Below, piece after piece: positions 22,257 through 32,880 of a DNA stretch of 64,000 bases. The notes below the pieces were generated by a model. It searched no databases. It was not told where the DNA came from and saw nothing but the letters and a program-made list of their open reading frames with translations. Source of the stretch: Nemania diffusa (lineage: Eukaryota; Ascomycota; Sordariomycetes; Xylariales; Xylariaceae). Both the position numbers and the translations under genes were made by a program. Each line of letters opens with the position of its first letter. The first letter of the stretch is position 1. The stretch is from positions 2,108,001 through 2,172,000 of the forward strand of contig JBBPUQ010000011.1 of NCBI GenBank assembly GCA_038501195.1, in the 5' to 3' direction.

Positions 22257-24155
22257 ATGAGGGAAGTCAACTTCAGCATTCCCAATGTCAACAAGGCATC
22301 GGTGGGAATCACCACAGCCTTGTATGATCGCCGTGCCCTTGATTGCACCTCGACACTCCCCCTAATCAACTCGCTCAACCATCTTGCGTACCTGACCACC
22401 TCGTCGGCCCGCATCCGAGACATCTTAACCGTCGATGGAGGCATAGAAAGACTGGTCTGCATATTGAAGCAAGGGCGTACTAAGGATATGATGGATATGT
22501 GGAAATGGAACCTCGCCTTCCAGTGCGTAGTCAACATTGGGGTTCGTGGGACGGAGAACGTGAGAACTCGAGTCGTCGAGGCTGACATGGTACCCGTCAT
22601 CGCCACCATTCTCGATAATTACATCAAAGTCATCGACAAGTTCCGCGAACAAGCGGAAGAACGAAAGCAAAAGGAAATGGCAGATAATCACCAACGCCAT
22701 CGCAGCCACAGTCATCGGGATGCGTCCAAAATCACCCCCTTCACCACCTTCACAAACAGGTCTGTGCGCTTAGAACTCGAGCAGCGGCCATTCCGTAGGC
22801 AAGCGCCACCGCCATCCATTGATGTATCTGCCGCTGCCTTCGCGAGCACGTCAGCTGCTGGTGAGCTAAGCAATGCCGAAGCTGGCCCCTCCGCTCCGTC
22901 TCTGCCTACTACTTCGCCTCCTGAGCGGCCAACTTTCTCTAACCACCGTCATCATCACCATCACCACCATCATCACCACCACCATCACCACAGACATGAG
23001 AACCGTCAATCTCTTGTCCCCACTCCACGACAAATTATTAATGTTCCGGCAACCGCTGTTCCAACCATGGAGGCGGTTGACGGGTTCCTCCGTCCTGTTC
23101 GTGACATTGACCGGTTGCCTTCCATGGTCCCCGTCTTTCACCCCAGTGTGGGATCCCAACCCGCCTCACCAACAACGCCACTACCTCCCTCGCAGGCTCG
23201 ATCACCAACGCTTCGGCCCACTTCGGTACTCGGCCCAAACACTCGATCCCGGCGGCGCCCTTCTATCCGTCATCAAAACTCAACTACCGACACAGACGAC
23301 TTGAACACCGATAGTGTGCAATCTGACGGGTCACAGGATGCTGATATGTCAGGTACTGCAGATGTTACACCTACTGTTGGTTTTGACGACGTCACAATGG
23401 ACGAGGGAGATAGCACTCTCGCTGGAACCACTCTCGATCTTACTACACCGACAGTATCTGAGATCCCGGACGCTGGCACCTTCAATATCACCCATCGGAC
23501 TACCATGGACGGGAGCATTACCAATAACACGCCAACTCCGGGGCCTGCGGGAATTTTATCTCCCAATCGGCCTCTAGTTCCGACTCATCAGCCTACTTTA
23601 GCGAGCCAAACTACTCTTCCTCGTTTCCTATTAGACCGCCAGGTTAATCCTAACCCACAAATGCTGGCGGCAATGCCGAGAGAGGAAGACGTGCTTATGT
23701 CGTTGCAGCTTCTTGCATACGTTTCCAAATACTGCAATCTCCGGTCATATTTCCAACAGAGCCACCTAGTGCCGCGGCTAAAGGTTGGGAAAGAACTAGA
23801 GATGATTGAGAACGACAACATAGCAGTAGATTCACTGGATAAGCAGGAGTATGAGGAGGAGTATCTCCTACCGAACGATTTCAATATTTTCCCTCTCGTA
23901 GAGAAATTCACAGTTCGATATCACAGCACTGATATGCAGTATTGGGCTGGTGTGGTCATGCGGAACCTTTGCCGTAAAGACGATACTCGAGGTGGCATCC
24001 GACAATGTGCCTACTACCAATGCGGCAAATGGGAAGAGTTTACGCGGCAATTTGCTAAGTGCCGCCGATGCCGCCGAACCAAGTACTGCAGCAAGGAGTG
24101 TCAGAAAAGTGCTTGGGCTTTCCATCGTCATTGGTGTGTAGCCGCTTCACAGTAA
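22257..24155 (+). CDS. MUB1: MYND zinc-finger protein MUB1/samB
   Basis: This single-exon frame gives 632 residues from ATG 22257 (MREVNFSIPNVNKAS), the usual start of the family; an upstream GTG extension to 22086 is not needed. MUB1/samB is the adaptor of the Ubr2-Rad6 ubiquitin ligase in yeast (Rpn4 turnover) and affects polarity and budding or septation in fungi. Order: N-terminal armadillo-like helical domain (LINSLNHLAYLTTSSARIRD; MWKWNLAFQCVVNIGVRG), a disordered centre with a long His run (22947-22993), a second helical block (LMSLQLLAYVSKYCNLRSYF) and a C-terminal MYND finger at about 583-627 with C..CG, KCRRCRRTKYCSKECQ and HRHWC. All zinc ligands are visible. The length is typical of filamentous fungi. 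Confidence 0.93.
   Translation: MREVNFSIPNVNKASVGITTALYDRRALDCTSTLPLINSLNHLAYLTTSSARIRDILTVDGGIERLVCILKQGRTKDMMDMWKWNLAFQCVVNIGVRGTENVRTRVVEADMVPVIATILDNYIKVIDKFREQAEERKQKEMADNHQRHRSHSHRDASKITPFTTFTNRSVRLELEQRPFRRQAPPPSIDVSAAAFASTSAAGELSNAEAGPSAPSLPTTSPPERPTFSNHRHHHHHHHHHHHHHHRHENRQSLVPTPRQIINVPATAVPTMEAVDGFLRPVRDIDRLPSMVPVFHPSVGSQPASPTTPLPPSQARSPTLRPTSVLGPNTRSRRRPSIRHQNSTTDTDDLNTDSVQSDGSQDADMSGTADVTPTVGFDDVTMDEGDSTLAGTTLDLTTPTVSEIPDAGTFNITHRTTMDGSITNNTPTPGPAGILSPNRPLVPTHQPTLASQTTLPRFLLDRQVNPNPQMLAAMPREEDVLMSLQLLAYVSKYCNLRSYFQQSHLVPRLKVGKELEMIENDNIAVDSLDKQEYEEEYLLPNDFNIFPLVEKFTVRYHSTDMQYWAGVVMRNLCRKDDTRGGIRQCAYYQCGKWEEFTRQFAKCRRCRRTKYCSKECQKSAWAFHRHWCVAASQ
22947..22993 (+). repeat. CAY codon run encoding a poly-His stretch in MUB1
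   Basis: A run of CAT/CAC codons gives about 15 consecutive or near-consecutive His residues. It is an in-frame trinucleotide repeat and is likely to vary in length between strains. Confidence 0.85.
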
Positions 24156-26649
24156 ACGCTGCTGTTGTCCGCTGGCCACTCCATTTCTTTATCATATCTC
24201 ATTTGACTTGGCGTTTCCTGCATAATGTCTATTTGATTCATCTACTTCGTTCATGGCTTGAACTGCATGGCGAAGCAAGCATATCACGAACTGGCGTCTG
24301 CGCTCTGATACCACTGTTTTCATCGGCATCACGGATTTCCTTTGTTAAACCCTTACTTTTGGGTGAAATGATGCGAATGCAACTGAAGAACACTCAAATA
24401 TCTGTCGTGCCTTCACACGCATGATTGAGCCGGCGGGTGTCTTTTTTGCTAGAGATTCCACGCGGTTACTATTCGGGCTTCCCGGCTCGTGTCGTTCGAA
24501 TGGGAGTGGCACTACTATGGCCGCTCCTCCCCCCTTTTTTTGACGGAACCTATCACGCGTTTTCTAGGTTGCCTATTGTTGCTTTTCTTCTCGTAGCAAA
24601 CGCGCCTATCTCTTAGAGTGACGCGACACGAACGGGACGAACTCCATACGGGTGGATGTCGCCTCCTCGTGGACCTGTTGCATTGGGCTGAAATGCCTTG
24701 ATATCGTGGTTCCCACGTTAGAGAACTCCACCGCGTAACTGGAGCTTGGAGGTGTGGCTGATAATTGGAATGGGGAGTTTAGATATCCCACTCTTTTGAT
24801 TGTGTAGTATGGAAATGCGGTAATCAACGATGTAGCCCTGATTAGACTATTGGGGTGCCTTAGTCAGATGAACTTAGGGAGCCGATTCATTTCTGGGCAG
24901 CACATACATGGAGATGGGTTGAGGGAGAGTAGCTCACGTATGAGACTTAACTATTGCTACCACACAATCCCAAAACTCAAACATTGTATCTATAGCGAGG
25001 GAAAATAAAATAAAGATGATCCAAAGAACCCTGCCTAGCATACGCTCTACCGTAAAGAAATGAACAGACAGGTGTAGTTTCATATGAATGAGTGCAAGTA
25101 CAAAGCAAAGTATGTTAATCCCACTAGGCAGGCATCTCTATGGACGTTTGTTCTGGCGGTATGGGCTGGTTATACAGCGTAAAGTTAGCTTTCATGGCCG
25201 CCTTAAGAGTGAGAAATACATAATCTATTTTCTAACACTTGGACCTAGATAGTCTGCGGGTAATATGAGAGTTTTGGTTCTACTCTTTCGTATACATGAC
25301 TCTCTAACTAAAGCTACCTCTGTCAAGATTTAGATATCATCCTCTGCCTGTTTTTACGTTTTTCTAGATAAAGGTTCAATGCGTATTTCAAGTTGATGAT
25401 AAGATTTCATTTTGTTTCGTGGATTTAAATTGAATATGCTTATAAATTTTATAAACTAAGGAATAGCTGCCTCGTAATTCAACAGTCGACCATGCTCATA
25501 CTCTAGCTTCAATCCTATTTTATCCTATACCACCTCGCCAACTAGAACCAGAAACTCACCAATTTTGTCTCGTTAGAGTATCGAGCATCATATCAGCCTC
25601 AGTAAGTATATCCTAGGAATATTTTCCTATTACTGTAGGAGCTAGAACGAGGCTGTTCCGCTGGGTGAGTGTCAGGCTGAGAGTGTCTGAGACATAACTG
25701 AATTATGATACCTAGAGGTTGGGATTAAAAGCCCACAGAGTTCAGAATCAGAACCAGTTTAAACACAGTATCTGCGATTTGGTGTGATTGAGAAGAAAAT
25801 GATTGATATGTACAACTCCTTAGGTATCTCATACCTAATATTTCTTTTGAAATTGCCATGCCACTCTTTAAGGACTGGGTAAGACAAGGCTCGCTGCTTA
25901 AGCCTATGTCGTGTCTCAGCAGGATTCCCACGGACCCGGTTGCGGGATGACACGTAACAGGCGCTGATTCAGGGCTAGACTAATACGGTTGGAAGATCAA
26001 CTCACGCGACAGAACGGTTTTTGTCTGACTTCCTCGTGGTGGCGCCAAGGGTACGGCACCAATTATATGATATTCTGTATCACGGGTCGCTTTATGAGTC
26101 TTGGTTGAGCGGCGTGAGTTGTTATAGTCAGCTGAAACACGTTAGATACATCTGATGATAGTTTAGGAGGAGAATTATGATGCGATAGTGACTTTGTTCG
26201 ATATATCAACCTTCTGACAGCTGTTCTCGGACACGCTCTAGATGGCATGCTCCTGTCAATACTCGCTTGTCAAGCCCACGGTCAAAAGTGTATTAGCTGC
26301 GGTAAGCCCATATTCGTATTTGAGCGCGTATTGATGTACCTCTGCGTAGGTAATTAGTCCTAGAGTGCCCTTGGCCTAGCTGAATGTCTTTCAAGCATTA
26401 TACATCATCTAGTGAGAGATGGGGGCCGGGCTTCCTCAGCCACTGAACAAAAGTCCATCAGCCTTATTTAATTTTCATAAAGCCTTCTAAGCGTTACATA
26501 ACTATACACCAAGGTAATGTGTTATACGTACTTACTCCTAACCTGATATGCGTTTTTCTCCTAACTACTTTGATTGAATGGTGATTAGGAGACATTGCTA
26601 CTCGAGATAGTGAGAAAATTCGGTATCAAAATCCGGGGCGGCAACACAC
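24156..26649. other. Gene-poor spacer downstream of MUB1
   Basis: About 2.5 kb, AT-rich, with no frame that shows a family feature. The first few hundred bases are probably the MUB1 3' UTR. Nothing else was recognised. Confidence 0.45.
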
Positions 26650-26871
26650 CTAGGTCCCTGTGAACGCCGGGCTTAAGTCCTTTCTCTGCAGCTGGTGTCG
26701 TGGGGGACCTATTTTACTGATTAGGGTTCTCGAAATTGAGAGGGTTTGGAAGACCTTGGTATCTTTCACGAAGGACGAGTTGGCGCGGGTCATGTCCCGG
26801 AAGACCTCTAGATTACTAAGGTGTAAATCATGGAGGTTAGTTTTGACCATAGGCCTTGTGAATACGGGCTC
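26650..26871 (-). pseudogene. Cytochrome P450 N-terminal fragment
   Basis: The frame reads a part of the N-terminal half of a fungal P450: a beta-strand region (LHDLHLSNLEVF), then SSFVKDTKVFQ, then PPRHQLQRKDLSPAFTG. This corresponds to the segment before and at helix C, where PHxxxRRxLSPAF is usual. It stops at a TAG right after the motif and has no start or membrane anchor. On the minus strand it lies after the C-terminal P450 fragment at 27000-27431, the reverse of the normal order, so the two are either from different copies or were rearranged. Confidence 0.55.
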
Positions 26872-26999
26872 TAAGCTCCTAGTACGCTTGTAGTAAACAG
26901 AGGCTTCTAAGAGTGATTACCATGAAGTTTGTTCAGCTCAATCTGAGGATCCTTCGGACCCTCTAGGGATTCACCCATCCGTGACACCTAGTATTGTAA

Positions 27000-27431
27000 C
27001 TAGCGAAGGAAGGAGTTTTCAAATTTGTGGTTCGCCGCTCTCGGTACTAATTGCGCCTTTGGGGTGTCGAAGTCTCGACAGAAATCTCCCCGCCGCTGAA
27101 ACTCCAAATAAGGGCCGTCGTGACTAGCCGTGAAGTTGTTTAACAGCTGGAACACCCTAGCATGTGCTTTGTCGCAGGCTCCCGCACCCGATATTTCAGG
27201 CGTATCCATCGCGGGTTTGAAATCAAAATACCACATCATCTTGGCCACGACGAGGAATATTTCCAAGTACGCCATGGCCTTTCCCGCATATCCGCGCGGG
27301 CCCAGAGAAAACGGCATAAACGTATCGCGCAGATTCTTGGTATCGCCTAGCCATCGTTCCGGGTGGAACGTAAACGGACCCGGGAAGTAGTGCTCGTCGT
27401 TCGCCAACATGATCAGATAGACAGCTGCACA
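27000..27431 (-). pseudogene. Cytochrome P450 C-terminal fragment lacking the haem cysteine
   Basis: The frame contains the PERF-type motif (FTFHPERWLG), the haem-binding loop and the C-terminal tail (NNFTASHDGPYLEF) of a fungal P450, resembling CYPs of the isotrichodermin C-15 hydroxylase/benzoate hydroxylase type. The haem loop reads FSLGPRGYAGK: the invariant Cys thiolate ligand is Tyr (TAT at 27290-27288), which would abolish haem-thiolate activity. Upstream sequence has stops (near 27445) and no I-helix or ExxR motif, so the gene is truncated. The G:C to A:T change is of the type made by repeat-induced point mutation, but one site does not prove that. Confidence 0.75.
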
Positions 27432-28831
27432 GGGCGGTCATTGTCTAACCGACGCCGCTACCCGACATGCAGAGGACAACGGGGCTTACATCAGTGAGCA
27501 GACAGTGAAGAGGTAAGTATGCTGGACCACCCACACTTCCACGCTTCCACCTCCCTCTCAACCTCGGTTTTAGAATAATAGGTACTAACGAAAACTCGCT
27601 GTATCACTAGCCCATCTCCCTTCGTTCTCTCGAGTGATAGTCGAAGCGCACAGGCCAAGATTTGGAACGAGACTGACCAGCTTCTCACCCGCGAGTCTAC
27701 TTCTTCGGCTGGCCTATTATCCAGTATCCGTTCATGATGGCGATAATGACATTATCACTTTCTATTCGAAAGGCAATCAAATGCCCAGCGCCCGCTTAAG
27801 GCTGCACCTATCTAGAAGGCCAAGTAAGTAGGAGCGTTAAAGTTGTGGCTTAGTTACTTATTGCTGTGCCTCCGATCAGGTAGTAGGTTTCTTTACGTAT
27901 AAATAATCTTGGATTGCTTCAGCTTGCTCTGTCTTCTGCACACAATAAGTTAGACCAAGGAACAGGTCAGAGCTTTGGCGGGCAGGTGTCCCAAAGGGGG
28001 TTAGCACGGTTTATGAATTGTAGAATGTCGTTTCCAAATACCAACTGAGGCGACTATGGGACCAATGCCTAAAGTTGCTGAAGTGTGGAGCTTGCTTCAT
28101 CCGAGGCTGGTTGGACACGAAATACTATGTATGTAGAGAGCCTGCATACAAGAAGACCCAAGGTATTGGCAAAGGGCAGTCGTGAGTAGGTACCACTTTC
28201 TATAAGTGTTACACAATATCAGGTAGTCTGCGCCTAAGGAGGTAGTTACCTGCCTAGGTAGTAAGTACCTATTTCAATACATACCTAGGTAGGTAGGTAC
28301 AGCACGCCACCTATAGTAACATAGAACCCCCGGTCCAATTCGTTCGTGTGCTGTTTCAAAGTCGCCATGGTGCCGTCCCCTTACAGACGCGGTGATCCTC
28401 CATGTGGTTGGTGGTTGGTGGTTGGTACTTGGTGGTTACTGAAATCCATCCATGAACCTCTTTGATTCGTTTCGTATTTCTTCTTCCACCTACCCAACTA
28501 CCTACCTTATTGTTTCTTTGCTCTCTCCCCTTTATCAGTCTGCTTCTCTCCTAAAGGCAGCTGTATCTGAGTCGTAGTGAGTGCTGTCGTCCTTTGTCCG
28601 CATTTCGTTCCTCACCTTACACCATAACCACAAACCGATCCTTGTGAGGCGAGCCCATCGTGTCACCTGCATACTTAGAGGCTTGGCAACATTGAATCGC
28701 CCAAGAACCCCACTATCACCATCACCACCACCACACCTGTTCAGCCCGAGCAGTGGTCCGAGGTTCTCTCCAGATCGAGTGTTGACTGTATACATTAGAG
28801 AAACTAAAATCGGTCATTTTTCACATTCAAC
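27432..28831. other. Intergenic and eIF4E promoter region
   Basis: This holds dense GGTAGGTA/CCTAGGTA words (about 28186-28310) and a GGTGGTT tandem run at about 28402-28440. From 28470 the plus strand is CT-rich, as expected of the eIF4E leader. No gene was recognised; the frame at 27491-27688 on minus has no P450 features. Confidence 0.5.
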
Positions 28832-29796
28832 ATGGCCGCGCGACCGAGCTTGTTCACGAGGGGCCTCTCCTCCCTCTCTCAGAGCAGCGACCCCAACTCT
28901 CCCAGCGTCAGCTCGCCCGCCGAACAACGAGACGATGCGAAGCGGAACTTCCTCAAGACCATGCGGCCGCTGCCTACCCAGCATTATTGGAACGTATGGT
29001 TCGATAGGTAATTTGGCGCCTTCTCATTTCCCCTTTTCGATCATGACACCTACTTGTGGGAGACAGTCCCCTCAATTCTAACTCGCTCGCTTCTCCAGGC
29101 CGTCCAAAGAACAGAAACCCGATGACGGCAACTACCAGGCCTCCCTAGAACAGCTAGGCACCCAGATCGAGTCGGTCCAGGACTTCTGGCGGTACAACAA
29201 CAACACCCCCGTCGACCAGATCAAGATGCGTGAATCCTTATACCTGTTCAAGAGCGGCTTCAAGCCCATCTGGGAGGACCGCCGCAACATCCAAGGAGGT
29301 AGCTGGACGTTCCGCATGCCCAAGAGCGTTGGCCCAGATTTCTGGACGCGGATCCAGCTGATGGCAATCGGCGAGACCCTGCAGGAGTCTCTCGCAGAAG
29401 GTAAAAGCCTACCCACCTACCTAACCCACTCACATGACTCGTGGTGTAAATAAACCCCTAGTAGAAGCCAGGTAGGCGCTAACACACGGGTGGTTTGTAG
29501 GAGACCAGCTCTGCGGCGTCGGGCTCTCGGTGCGGTTCAACTCGCACCTCATCTCGATCTGGCACCGCGACGGCTCGAAGCAGGCGTCCATCGACGGCAT
29601 GCTCGAGGCCGTGCTCGCTGAGCTGCCTGCTGAGCTACGCCCTAAACCTGATAACTACTTCTACAAGAAGCACTCGGACCACGCCGGCTTCAAGGCCCCG
29701 CCCGAGCTCCAGGCCGTCCTCGACTCGCAGAAGCGCGCGCAGGAGGCCGAGGATGCTAAGAACGCCAACGTCACCGTCACCGCTGCCGCCGAATAA
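28832..29796 (+). CDS. Translation initiation factor eIF4E, class II (4EHP-like)
   Basis: Three exons (28832-29007, 29099-29400, 29501-29796) give 257 residues. eIF4E proteins bind the mRNA 5' cap. Visible: the entry strand TQHYWNVWFDR, the stacking region SVQDFWRYNN, the second cap-stacking Trp with its Glu partner (W117-E118 in PIWEDRRN), QGGSW and the IGETLQ helix. The first cap-stacking position, Trp in canonical eIF4E, appears to be Tyr71 (GNYQASLEQLG), the mark of class II/4EHP proteins, which often compete with or modulate the main factor. The N-terminus (about 40 residues) is Ser-rich. The tail after KKHSDHAGFKAPPEL is acidic and Ala-rich. A second canonical eIF4E gene is expected elsewhere in the genome. 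Confidence 0.9.
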
Positions 29797-30866
29797 ATGA
29801 AACTTTGTATCCTCTCTCTCCCAAGTCAGCGCTGGATGCGTGGGAACGAAACGGCCAAGGGTTGCCTGTTGTGGCCAACGTAATCTAATGAATCCGGAGG
29901 CTCGTCTGCGCCGGCTCAATCATCTATCTCTCTCTCGATTGCTTGTACAGAAAATTTGAACGGTTCTGGGATAACCGGGCACTTGCCCCTCAGCAGTACG
30001 CAATCTTGGTTTTCACAGTTGGCTATAGAAGGGCAGGCAGGCAGGCGCGTGCATTTACTCGGGCGTTAGCAAAGGGTGATCTTGCGAAGCAATTCACACG
30101 ATATAGATTAGCAATATGAAGCGAAATCTAACATTATTAGACTATAAGAACCGTGATGTGACTGCACATGCTCCTGGTAATCCTTATGTTTGGTGGAATC
30201 ATCCCATAAAACTGTCTGTGTCGATAGGTAGGTCACCAGTAAGTATCGAAAACAACGTATCTAATTAGCTAGATGCGAGGCCACTATCATAGATTTAGTA
30301 CACAATAGCGGCCGGCTCTCGGGCTCCTCGCTTCGCTTCAATGTCGCAGCTCGGCGGCCATCATATTATACCATATACAGTCCCACAAGGTCGAAGGGAA
30401 TCGGTGAAAGACCTCGTTGTGACCCATCCTCGGGATATATCTCGTCAGTCTTCAAGGCGGATTTGGTATTAGTAGATTTCCGCCCCGGGACCTCTAACTC
30501 TTGCCCAACGGTCGTAACCTCTTACAGAGCCCCTGTTTGATAAAGTATCGCGTTCCTCAATAGAGCCATAGCTGAGCTTCAATAGAGCTGCATACATGTC
30601 TGGCTCACGCTCTCTAGTTGGCTGTCTACGCCCGAAAGGCCCTGTGTCTCTAGAACATCGCCCATAGAATGGCTCGCAAGTCCAGGCCCGATCTCCGTAC
30701 TGATCGATCTCCCCCAGCTCGGCGGGGTATTCAGATAGGAACTACCCCCTTACTCCATGTTCCTCTCCTATCGTCATCCTATATTAATAGGAAAGAAGAA
30801 GCCACAAGAGAGATAATTCTGGTTTCCTTGGGAGGGAGGAAGAAAGGAAGGGGGAAAAGCTGCATT
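29797..30866. other. Convergent intergenic region
   Basis: About 1.1 kb between the 3' ends of the eIF4E and EF-hand genes. A short GCAGGCAGGCAGGC run occurs near 30033. A plus-strand frame from 30669 runs antisense over the EF-hand gene and is a shadow. Nothing else was recognised. Confidence 0.45.
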
Positions 30867-31721
30867 TCACTTCCAAGCGCCAGCCCTACGCATGACCTCC
30901 TCGAATTCGGCCCTCGAGACGCCTCGCCCGACGCCGGCGCCGCCGTTGGCCTCGAGGACCATGTCGCGCAGCAGGGCCTCGTCGACGTCCTGCTTGAGCG
31001 TCATGGCGATGCGCTTGAGGTGGGCGAGCGTGAGCGTTTCCACGTCTCCCCCTCCTCCGGTAGTGCTACCCGCGCCGGTGAACAAGCGGAACGCCTCCTC
31101 GACTTCGGCGGGGTCAGGCCCGCTCTCCCCGTCGTCGCGCGCGTGCAGCTTCAGCGCGCAGATGGCGAGGAACGGCTCGTACGTGGCGTGGCCCTCGTCG
31201 TCTGGGTCTAGGATCTCGAGGAATTCCTTCAGCTCGGGCTTAGAGGGCGGGAGGCCGAGGGCGCTGTTTGGAGTCTTTGTGAGTTTTATCTAGTTTTGTC
31301 GAGGGGGATATAACATATCATGAGATATCTATACATAGGTATTATACTCGCACATCATACGTCTTCCATGGGACGTCCATAGGGAAGAAAACTGAAGAAT
31401 GCGCATTTCCAATGACGGTAAAGGGGAAAGGGAGAGGGAGATGACGTACACCATGGCCCGCCGCACGTCCTTGGTGGGTATGACGCCCTCCTTCTCGCCG
31501 TCCATGGGCTCGGCGAACAGCGCGAAGGCCTCCTTGATCTCGCGCTCCTCGCGCCCCGAGATGTTGTGTTCCTTGGCGAGCTTCGACTGCCGCTCCTTGG
31601 GGAGGGCGTCCTTGGTCAAGCCTGCTGCTGCTGCTTTCCGCTTTGGTGGCTACGTTGGACATATAGAGTGTTAGCTTGCCTCGAGATTTCACGAATACGG
31701 TTGGTTAAATTTGCTCACCAT
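30867..31721 (-). CDS. EF-hand (calmodulin/centrin-like) protein with degenerate loops
   Basis: Three exons (31721-31719, 31649-31450, 31263-30867) give 199 residues. Exon 1 holds only the ATG; a 69-nt intron with GTGAGC donor and GCTAAC branch site follows. The second intron is 186 nt (GTACGT). The reading LAKEHNISGREEREIKEAFALF, VIPTKDVRRAMVALGLPPSK, ELKEFLEILDPDDEGHATYEPFLAICALK, EEAFRLF and LAHLKRIAMTLKQDVDEALLRDMVLEAN has the spacing of calmodulin-type EF-hand pairs. The loops lack most Asp/Glu ligands (only DPDDEG comes close), so calcium binding is doubtful, as in light-chain or spindle-pole EF-hand proteins. The partner is unknown. The first coding bases are basic (PPKRKAAAAG), a possible nuclear signal. 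Confidence 0.8.
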
Positions 31722-32880
31722 TATGATTAGTATATGTTATGTGTATGAAGACACGGGATAAGTAGTCTCTTGAGCTGTGGTTCAAGTTGTGATGGATGAT
31801 GTGTTGTGTGAGTGAACACCGGCTGTTGAGGTCAGCAGCTGCACTTTACTTTAGCGGTAAATTGTGGGGCAATGTCTCGCAATTCATACAACAACGGTGC
31901 TGCTTTCAAGGTTGCAGTTAAAGTGTCGCAACTGCACTGTACCTATGTAAATGAACAAGCTAAATTATTTAGACTAAGACATGCCGCTTTACAGATAGTA
32001 TCTTTATTTTGGAAACTAGGTGTTGGGTAGGTACCTAGATAGCCATAAATCTAAGATAGTTCTCTAGCTGTTGCGCTTGATACCTCTCGAAGCGCTCTTT
32101 TTTGATATCTTTGTAGTCTTATTATATATACATGAAGGATCACATAAATCGCTGATTTCTAGAATAGTACAGATTTCATAGAAAAAATCGCTTCCAGATT
32201 GTTACTTCGTCTCTATGTCCCTGAGCAACAAACTCGTTGCTTGGATTTGAAGATGGGCTTGAGTATCCGATGATAGCTCGTGAGATCATTGTCTGGTGGT
32301 TCTGAAATATGAGGGGAAAATCGCTAGAATCGCTGGAATCGCTGGAATCGCTAGAATCGCTAGAATCGCTAGAATCGCTAGAATCGCTAGAATCGCTAGA
32401 ATCGCTAGAATCGCTAGAATCGCTAGAATCGCTGGTTGAGCTTAGATTATCAAGCCATCAACAACCAAACTTCCCTCTTGAAACTTAGAATTCGAAAAGC
32501 TATGAACACGACTGGTGCTTCATAATAATGTTGATCAATAGTCCTATAAGATTTATTGGTAAGTGAAATGTTCGAAAGCCTGAATTAAATTACCTACGAA
32601 CTGGGTAATGATAAAAGAGTGTCATAGGACTACAATACGATCGCATGGGTGACTTACAATATGTTATTCCGGTTTCATGGTACCTATGTAGGTCGCTTCT
32701 ACGACCTCTTGTCTTATAAAAATAGGTGGCCTGAGCCCACCAGCTGCGGATTCAGTTCTATAACCGAGTAGCCAGCTAATGGAAAGTATGGGCATGAGCG
32801 TTGGTGTGGAACCCCGGTCTGAGTTAAACAGGCCGAGAAGCTCAGTCCCTCGAGTTTTCATTCCACTAATGTACGAATGA
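31722..32880. other. Intergenic region with 9-bp minisatellite
   Basis: This is the upstream region of the EF-hand gene and the downstream region of the Zn2Cys6 gene. Apart from the minisatellite at 32321-32433, it shows only AT-rich sequence and short frames. Confidence 0.5.
32321..32433. repeat. 9-bp minisatellite, about 13 units of TCGCTAGAA
   Basis: Thirteen contiguous copies of TCGCTAGAA occur; units 2 and 3 (and the last) have G instead of A at the sixth base (TCGCTGGAA). The 9-base period is perfect. There are no spacers, so it is not a CRISPR array. Confidence 0.95.

Noticed and set aside
26650..27431. One intact P450 gene with unusual splicing
   Set aside because: The N-terminal part lies after the C-terminal part on the same strand, the middle (I-helix, ExxR) is missing and the haem Cys is lost.
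32321..32433. CRISPR-like array
   Set aside because: Units are 9 bases with no spacers, and the DNA is fungal; it is a minisatellite.
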